Shown here piece after piece: positions 59,167-64,000 of a stretch of DNA of 64,000 nucleotides. The notes beneath the pieces are model-generated. The model searched no databases, had not been told where the DNA came from, and saw only the letters and a list, made by a program, of their open reading frames with translations. The stretch lies in assembly GCF_003688995.1 (NCBI RefSeq), contig NZ_PENI01000009.1, forward strand, positions 186,001-250,000. The letters are read 5' to 3'. The number at the start of each line of letters is the position of its first letter. Positions within the stretch are counted from its first letter, which is position 1. This stretch comes from Streptomyces shenzhenensis (GTDB taxonomy: Bacteria; Actinomycetota; Actinomycetes; Streptomycetales; Streptomycetaceae). Made by a program: the position numbers and the translations under genes.

Positions 59167-59799
59167 TCAGCTGTCGAGACCCCGTCCGTCAACGGTGATG
59201 GTGCGGGCGAGCCGGTCGGCATGCCGCCGGACGCCACCAACCAGGTCAAGGCGTCCTCGGGTCAGTACCCACTGGAGTTGAAGGCCGTCGCTCACGGCGA
59301 TGCACTCGCGCGCAGTGGCGGCACAGTCCAGGTCCGGGACGAGTTCGCCGGCGGCGACACCGCTGCGGAAGCGCTGTGCGATCTCCTCGACGACGGCTTC
59401 GTACTGACGTGAATACAGCTCGTGAGCGGGGCTCGAAGGCTCGGACGCTTCCGAGGCCGTGATGACGAACAGTTCGATCAGACCTGGCTGCGACACATGC
59501 CATGCGGTGGCGTCGACCATCTCCCTCAACGTCTCAACACCGCCGATGTCTATCGGAATAGCCGCCCAACGGTCGTCACCGGACTGCATCCGGAACTCGA
59601 CCACGGCCAGGAGCAGATGGTGTTTGCTGGGAAAATGGTGCAACAAGCCGCTGTCGGAGATGCCGGCGTCCTGCGCGATCTGCGCCATCGACACCTGATG
59701 GTATCCCTCGGCGGCGAACCGCTGCGCCGCAGCCTCAACAATGCGAGTTCGTCGAGCGAGCCCCACCTTGTAAGCGCCTCTGGGACGCCGCGTCACCAT
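59167..59799 (-). CDS. TetR-family transcriptional regulator
   Basis: A 210-residue regulator with the helix-turn-helix RRTRIVEAAAQRFAAEGYHQ ... IAQDAGISDSGLLHHFPSK and a helical C-terminal ligand domain. ATG 59799 gives the usual N-terminus; an ORF further upstream adds an unlikely leader. It is 239 bases upstream of the MFS exporter gene and on the same strand, so it likely regulates it. Confidence 0.9.
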   Translation of the reverse strand: MVTRRPRGAYKVGLARRTRIVEAAAQRFAAEGYHQVSMAQIAQDAGISDSGLLHHFPSKHHLLLAVVEFRMQSGDDRWAAIPIDIGGVETLREMVDATAWHVSQPGLIELFVITASEASEPSSPAHELYSRQYEAVVEEIAQRFRSGVAAGELVPDLDCAATARECIAVSDGLQLQWVLTRGRLDLVGGVRRHADRLARTITVDGRGLDS

Positions 59800-59919
59800 G
59801 GGCCAGTACGATACCCACAGGTCACAGCCGACCGCCGGGGGCCCCGCAATCGGCCTGATCATGCCCGGCCGCGGTGAGGTGTTCGAGGGGCCGGGAGGGG
59901 ACGAACAGGGCCTGCTATT

Positions 59920-60150
59920 TCACACAAGGCCGGCGCGTACGGCCCAGACGACGGCCTCGATGAGGGTTTCGACGCCGATCCGATCACAAATGACGCGGAT
60001 CCGTCTGCGGACGGTTCGCTCGCTGACCCCGAGTTTACGCGCCACAGTCTCGAAGCCGAGCCCCTCAGCCAGCAGCACCAGCAGCCTCAGCTCGTGCACA
60101 TCGAGCTGTACATCTGGATCCGGACCGATGCTCTTGATTGCAGGGATCAC
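59920..60150 (-). CDS. Stand-alone LuxR-type DNA-binding protein
   Basis: About 76 residues, almost entirely a LuxR-type helix-turn-helix: LRLLVLLAEGLGFETVARKL then GVSERTVRRRIRVICDRIGV and VETLIEAVVWAVRAGLV. No receiver or sensor domain is present. GTG 60150 is chosen because a purine-rich ribosome-binding site (GGAGGGGGGAAG) precedes it; ATG 60180 would add 10 Gly-rich residues. It may be a small orphan regulator or a remnant of a larger LuxR protein. Confidence 0.65.
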   Translation of the reverse strand: MIPAIKSIGPDPDVQLDVHELRLLVLLAEGLGFETVARKLGVSERTVRRRIRVICDRIGVETLIEAVVWAVRAGLV

Positions 60151-60212
60151 GGACTTCCCCCCTCCCCGGCCGCCGGGCATCCGACCGCCGGAGTCATCGG
60201 TGTCGTGCAGGA

Positions 60213-61289
60213 TCACAGAGTCAGCATGCTGGAGTTGCGGACGACGAGTTCGGGTTGCAGGAGAACGTGCTGGTGCCGGTGCTCTTCGGGTGTACCGCTT
60301 GCCTCTTGGAGCAGCAACTTGACAGAGCTGCCTCCTATGGCGGCCGCCGGCTGCCGTACAGATGTGAGGGGCACAGCGGCTGCTGCCGCGAATTCGATGT
60401 CGTCGTAGCCGACAAGGGCTATGTCGTTCGGCACATTGATCCGAGCGGAGAAAAATGTCTGGAGCATTCCGAGCGCAAGCAGATCGTTCGCGCAGAAGAC
60501 GGCCGTCGGACGCTCGGGGAAGCCGAGTATCCGGGCTGCCGCGTCGCGTCCCGCCGCGACGTCCAGACGGTCGACGGGTATCTCCCGCAACGCCCGCGAG
60601 CCGATACCGGAGTCGGATATGGCGCGGAACGCCCCGGTGCGGCGGTCCTGGATCTGCTTCAAGTGAGACGGTCCGCTGACGTAGACGAGCCGGCGATGGC
60701 CCGCCTCGATCAGATGGCGCATCGCCGCCTGGCTTCCGGCAACATCGTCCACAGCGACCGAGCATGCGTCCTTCTCCGTTCCCGCCCGGTCCACCCGCAC
60801 GAACGGGATCCCGTTCTTGCTCAGAATGCTCAGACTGCGCCCGGTGACATCGGCGGAGGAAACGATGACACCAAAAGCTCGGTGTTCGGCGAAGAGGGAG
60901 AGATATTCTGTTTCGACGTCGGTGTCCTGGACGCTGTCGCAGAGCATCATTTTCAGATCTCGTTCACGTGCCTTCGCTTCTGCGCCACGCGCCAGTTCGA
61001 CGAAGAACGGGTTTCCCATGTCCAGGACGATGAGCCCCATGAGCCGACTGCTCTTGGCGCGCGTCTGGCGTGCCGATTCGCTGCGTACGTACCCCAATGT
61101 GTCAACTGCTCCCTGAATCCGGCTGCGGGTGTTCTTGGAAACTCGTTCCGGCCAGTTCAGAAAATTTGAGACGGTAGCGGCCGAAACGCCTGCAGCTCGC
61201 GCTACATCTTTGATTCCTGGCCTTCGAGAAACTATGTCCTCCGCGCCGGCCACGGTCACACGGCCACGGCGCAGCGACGACTTGGGCAT
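60213..61289 (-). CDS. LacI-family transcriptional regulator
   Basis: A 358-residue regulator: helix-turn-helix IKDVARAAGVSAATVSNFLN (about 25-44), the sensor domain with LMGLIVLDMGNPFFVELARG, and the C-terminal ALVGYDDIEFAAAAAVPLTSVRQP. The recognition helix of the SAATVS type is usual for TGAAA-type operators, and two such sites (61447 and 61828) lie in the divergent region. It most likely controls the secreted GH106-like gene at 61890. Confidence 0.94.
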   Translation of the reverse strand: MPKSSLRRGRVTVAGAEDIVSRRPGIKDVARAAGVSAATVSNFLNWPERVSKNTRSRIQGAVDTLGYVRSESARQTRAKSSRLMGLIVLDMGNPFFVELARGAEAKARERDLKMMLCDSVQDTDVETEYLSLFAEHRAFGVIVSSADVTGRSLSILSKNGIPFVRVDRAGTEKDACSVAVDDVAGSQAAMRHLIEAGHRRLVYVSGPSHLKQIQDRRTGAFRAISDSGIGSRALREIPVDRLDVAAGRDAAARILGFPERPTAVFCANDLLALGMLQTFFSARINVPNDIALVGYDDIEFAAAAAVPLTSVRQPAAAIGGSSVKLLLQEASGTPEEHRHQHVLLQPELVVRNSSMLTL

Positions 61290-61446
61290 GATCGATTCCT
61301 TTGCGGAGGGGGAGACGCGACCAAGTCGGCGCTCTGTCAGGTGACCGAGGCAGCTTGCCTCGGGGAAGACGCGCTCCCTGTCAACGTACGCCTCCGGGGT
61401 GTTGAGGCATGAACGCTCTCCTGCACAGGGCGCTGAACCGCCGAGT

Positions 61447-61458
61447 TGAAATGTTTCA
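61447..61458. promoter_or_regulatory. LacI-type operator, TGAAA-TG-TTTCA
   Basis: TGAAATGTTTCA is a palindrome apart from its two central bases, 158 bases before the LacI gene start. It may give autoregulation. The whole gap 61290-61889 holds no convincing gene. Confidence 0.5.
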
Positions 61459-61827
61459 TGAAGGTTGCGTGGAAATTAGTTCCGTGCCGGAGCACCGTCA
61501 AGGGCCTGGAGGCGCGCCAGAGCGCCCGCCGACCACCGCCGCTCCCGCGCACCGCGCACGCAACCCCTCTGAGCTGGCAAGACGGCGCGGACAGAGTTCA
61601 GCATGCGGAATGACACGATTCAATAACGGACGTACCCGGTTTTGGAATCGCACAGCTGAAGTGGCTCTTGACCGTGCGGTGCCGGCGCCTCGCTCACGTC
61701 GTGCGATGGGTCCGGCCCCGTGCGCTGCCACCTCTGTCGCCGTGCCCCTCCTTTGGGCCCGTGGCCGGATCCGGACAGTCGCGTACACAAGCATTGTTGT
61801 GCCGGTCTCTCGCGGCTAACTTCTCGC

Positions 61828-61839
61828 TGGAACGTTTCA
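61828..61839. promoter_or_regulatory. LacI-type operator upstream of the GH106-like gene
   Basis: TGGAACGTTTCA has one mismatch to the palindrome TGAAACGTTTCA and has the central CG of LacI/CcpA-type sites. It lies 50 bases before the start at 61890, a repressing position. Confidence 0.6.
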
Positions 61840-61889
61840 ATGATCAATCCCCCCCCACAGCCTGAGCCGACAACCAAAGGGGTTGGACG

Positions 61890-64000
61890 ATGACGTCCGA
61901 ATTGTCGAGAAGAAGGATGCTCACGCTCGGTGCCGCCGCCGTCGCGGCCACTGCCACATCGGGGTGGCTCGGCGAGAGTACGGCGCTGGCTCACACGGCC
62001 GGTGAGAGGACCAGCACGACAGCCGTAGGGGACACGAAGATTGCGAAGGTCTTCGGCGGCAACCCGCTCGCGGCTCGGCCGATGGCCCGCATGTGGTTCC
62101 CGGACGCCGGTGCCGGCAAGGACAGTGAAGGCCTCGCGCTCGTGGCGAAGCAGCTCACGGACATGGCGAACGGCGGCTTCGGAGGCGTGGAGATCGCCTT
62201 CCTGTCGGACAACACCAGTTACGACAACGACGACGCCAAGGAGTTCGGCTGGGGCAGCGAGAACTGGCGGCGGATCCTGAAGCAGGCTCTGCGCACGGCC
62301 AATGGTGCCAAGGCGGGATTCAAGGTCGACATCACCATCACTTCGCACTGGCCGCCGATCGTGAACACGGTCGACCCCAACGACGACGAGCAGCAGCAGG
62401 AAGCGTCGTACGCGTACCGAAAGATCACTGCGGATGACCTTTCGGCCGGCCGGGGTGACCTGCCCCTTCCGGAGACCCGGACCCGGGACTTCTCCAACAC
62501 CTCCAGTCTGATCGCTGACTTCGTCTTTGTGGACAAGCTCGCCACCGCCACCGTGGCGCGCGTCGCGAGCCTCGACGACAGCGGAGACCCGGTGTTCGAG
62601 CTGGCCTCGCTCATCGATGTCACCGCGGCCACCACACGCAAGCAGGAGACCGATGCCTCCGCCGCCGCGAAGGTGGAGAACGGCAAGCGTTACGCCGGTA
62701 GCGCGGCGGGTGTTCCCGACCGGGCCTACGCCGAGGCCAACGGCATCGACTACGACGACGTGCTCGCCAAGTTCGGTCCTGAGCCGACGAGTTCCAGCTT
62801 CAAGGGCAAGATCGACTCGGACGGGAACCGCCGTCGCATGGCCGACTGGCAATACCACTACGAGTCGGACCTGTCCAAGGTCGGCGCGCTGAAGAAGTAC
62901 TCGCCCAGTTCGGGTGACTCCCTCGCGGCCGGTGACTACGTGTTGTTCGGCACCTACCGCCGAGGCACCGGTCAGATCATGTCCGGTGGCGCCTCGGTGA
63001 CGATCCACAACCGCTCGTACGCCACCAACTACTTCAGCGCGGAAGGCGTGCAGAAGATCTTCGACTTCTGGGACGCGCACATCCTCGACCGCGAGATGAT
63101 CTCGCTGCTGAAGAAGAACGGCCGGTTGGGCTCCAGCATCTTCGAGGACTCCATCGAGATCCACGCCGACAGCCCGCTGTGGACCCCGAACCTGCTCACC
63201 GCGTTCGAGCGGCTCAACGGTTACGACGTGGCCAAGTACGGGCCCGTCCTGGCGCTGAACTCGTCGGCGCGGTTCGACGACAGTGAGACGGCCACGCGTA
63301 TCGGCGAGGACAAGAACCTCGTCCTGGGCGACCTGTACGAGACCGAACACGCGTCGCTGATCAAGGACTGGACCGACAGCTTCGGCTACACCTACCGCGC
63401 ACAGGCCTACACGCTCAGCGGCCTCGACATCGCGCGGGCCGCCTCGGCTCTGGACATCCCCGAGGGCGACAACTCCACCTCCGGTGACGGGCTGCGCAAC
63501 ATCTCCGCCGCGGTCAACATGGCCGGCGGTGCGCTCGTCTCGATGGAGACCACGACCTTCAGCGCCAACATCAACTCCACCTGGCACACGGTCGCTCAGG
63601 AGGTCAACCGCGACCTGTCCCACGGCGTCAACCGCTCGATCTTCCACGGATCGGCCTTCGCCCGCAGCTTCAACGGCCACCAGAGCAGCTGGCCGGGCTG
63701 GAACTTCTGGACCTTCTCCTCGTACAACGCCCGCCAGATCTGGTGGGACGACGTCGACACCTTCAGCGGCTACGTCACCCGCAGCCAGACCGTCATGCAG
63801 CACGGCAACGCCCGCATCGACCTCGCCGTCCTGCTCGGCACCAACGACGGGTTCTCCATCCAGAGCGGCAACGGCTTCCAGTCGCTGCTGGACAAGGGCT
63901 ACTCCTACAACCTGCTCAGCGAGTCCCTGCTGGACAGCAAGAGCGCCAAGGTGAGCGGGGGAGTGCTGGCGGCCGACGGCCCGGCGTTCAAGACGCTGAT
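61890..64000 (+). CDS. Secreted GH106-like alpha-L-rhamnosidase family protein, 3' end outside window
   Basis: At least 703 residues; the frame stays open to the end of the window. A Tat signal (SRRRMLTLGAAAVAATATSG) is followed by family-like segments: RPMARMWFPDA, GGFGGVEIAFLSD, WRRILKQALRTANGAKAGFKVDI, SSIFEDSIEIHADSPLWTPNL and LTAFERLNGYDVAKYGPVL. These match the pattern of GH106, which removes rhamnose from pectic or gum polysaccharides. The closeness of the match is from memory. ATG 61890 is preceded by AAAGGGG. Control by the divergent LacI protein is likely because of the operator at 61828. Confidence 0.72.
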   Translation, partial: MTSELSRRRMLTLGAAAVAATATSGWLGESTALAHTAGERTSTTAVGDTKIAKVFGGNPLAARPMARMWFPDAGAGKDSEGLALVAKQLTDMANGGFGGVEIAFLSDNTSYDNDDAKEFGWGSENWRRILKQALRTANGAKAGFKVDITITSHWPPIVNTVDPNDDEQQQEASYAYRKITADDLSAGRGDLPLPETRTRDFSNTSSLIADFVFVDKLATATVARVASLDDSGDPVFELASLIDVTAATTRKQETDASAAAKVENGKRYAGSAAGVPDRAYAEANGIDYDDVLAKFGPEPTSSSFKGKIDSDGNRRRMADWQYHYESDLSKVGALKKYSPSSGDSLAAGDYVLFGTYRRGTGQIMSGGASVTIHNRSYATNYFSAEGVQKIFDFWDAHILDREMISLLKKNGRLGSSIFEDSIEIHADSPLWTPNLLTAFERLNGYDVAKYGPVLALNSSARFDDSETATRIGEDKNLVLGDLYETEHASLIKDWTDSFGYTYRAQAYTLSGLDIARAASALDIPEGDNSTSGDGLRNISAAVNMAGGALVSMETTTFSANINSTWHTVAQEVNRDLSHGVNRSIFHGSAFARSFNGHQSSWPGWNFWTFSSYNARQIWWDDVDTFSGYVTRSQTVMQHGNARIDLAVLLGTNDGFSIQSGNGFQSLLDKGYSYNLLSESLLDSKSAKVSGGVLAADGPAFKTL

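Noticed and set aside
58995..59249. An 84-codon minus-strand frame between the MFS and TetR genes
   Set aside because: It overlaps the TetR gene, includes a rare TTA codon and atypical codon use at its end, and has no recognisable domain or good ribosome-binding site.

Overview
The window is high-GC actinobacterial DNA, almost certainly from a Streptomyces chromosome. The signs are strong third-position GC, frequent GTG starts and ATGA/GTGA overlaps, many Tat and lipoprotein secretion signals, dense LacI/TetR/LuxR/XRE regulation, and an intergenic repeat I recognise as common in streptomycetes. I saw no tRNA, rRNA, CRISPR array, insertion sequence or phage gene.

Bases 1-18319 form a copper-centred island. 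It begins with copper handling genes: the end of a Cu P1B-type ATPase, a PCu(A)C-type copper chaperone and a Met/His-rich membrane protein. An ECF sigma factor follows. Next is an isonitrile lipopeptide (diisonitrile chalkophore type) biosynthetic cluster: AspH-like oxygenase, MFS exporter, KAS III, acyl carrier protein, ScoE-like isonitrile-forming oxygenase, FcoT/ScoD-like thioesterase, acyl-ACP ligase, second carrier protein and a C-A-T-R NRPS. A FecBCD-type ABC importer closes the island. Three copies of one ECF-like promoter (GGAAC, 17 bases, CGACTAC) lie just after the sigma gene, before the biosynthetic operon and before the importer. They suggest one sigma-driven regulon that makes, exports and re-imports a copper ligand.

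Bases 18443-23589 (minus strand) hold a five-gene Opp/Nik-type ABC importer, with a possible nickel-responsive (Nur-like) box over its promoter. Bases 23846-26315 hold an MmyB-like regulator, an aldo/keto reductase and a small NlpC/P60-like protein. Bases 26368-35430 are a sugar module: a minus-strand operon (debranching-type glycosidase, sugar-binding lipoprotein, two permeases), a divergent LacI regulator, and a secreted six-hairpin glycosidase. Matching operators (TTTGAGCGCTCAAA type) sit before the operon and before the secreted enzyme. Then come a secreted phospholipase C, a two-component system and a GT-C membrane glycosyltransferase.

Bases 41663-43278 are a scar: a LuxR-type regulator with an in-frame stop and no 5' end abuts a carboxylesterase with no 5' end. 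A TetR gene and a four-gene molybdenum hydroxylase operon (2Fe-2S, FAD and Mo subunits plus XdhC) follow. The XdhC reading frame runs out through the streptomycete repeat. Bases 49283-57281 are a hemicellulose module: a GH97 gene broken by an internal deletion, a very long GH67 alpha-glucuronidase and a GH43 enzyme. The right end has an MFS/TetR pair, a tiny LuxR-type DNA-binding protein, a second LacI regulator and the start of a secreted GH106-like enzyme that runs off the window.
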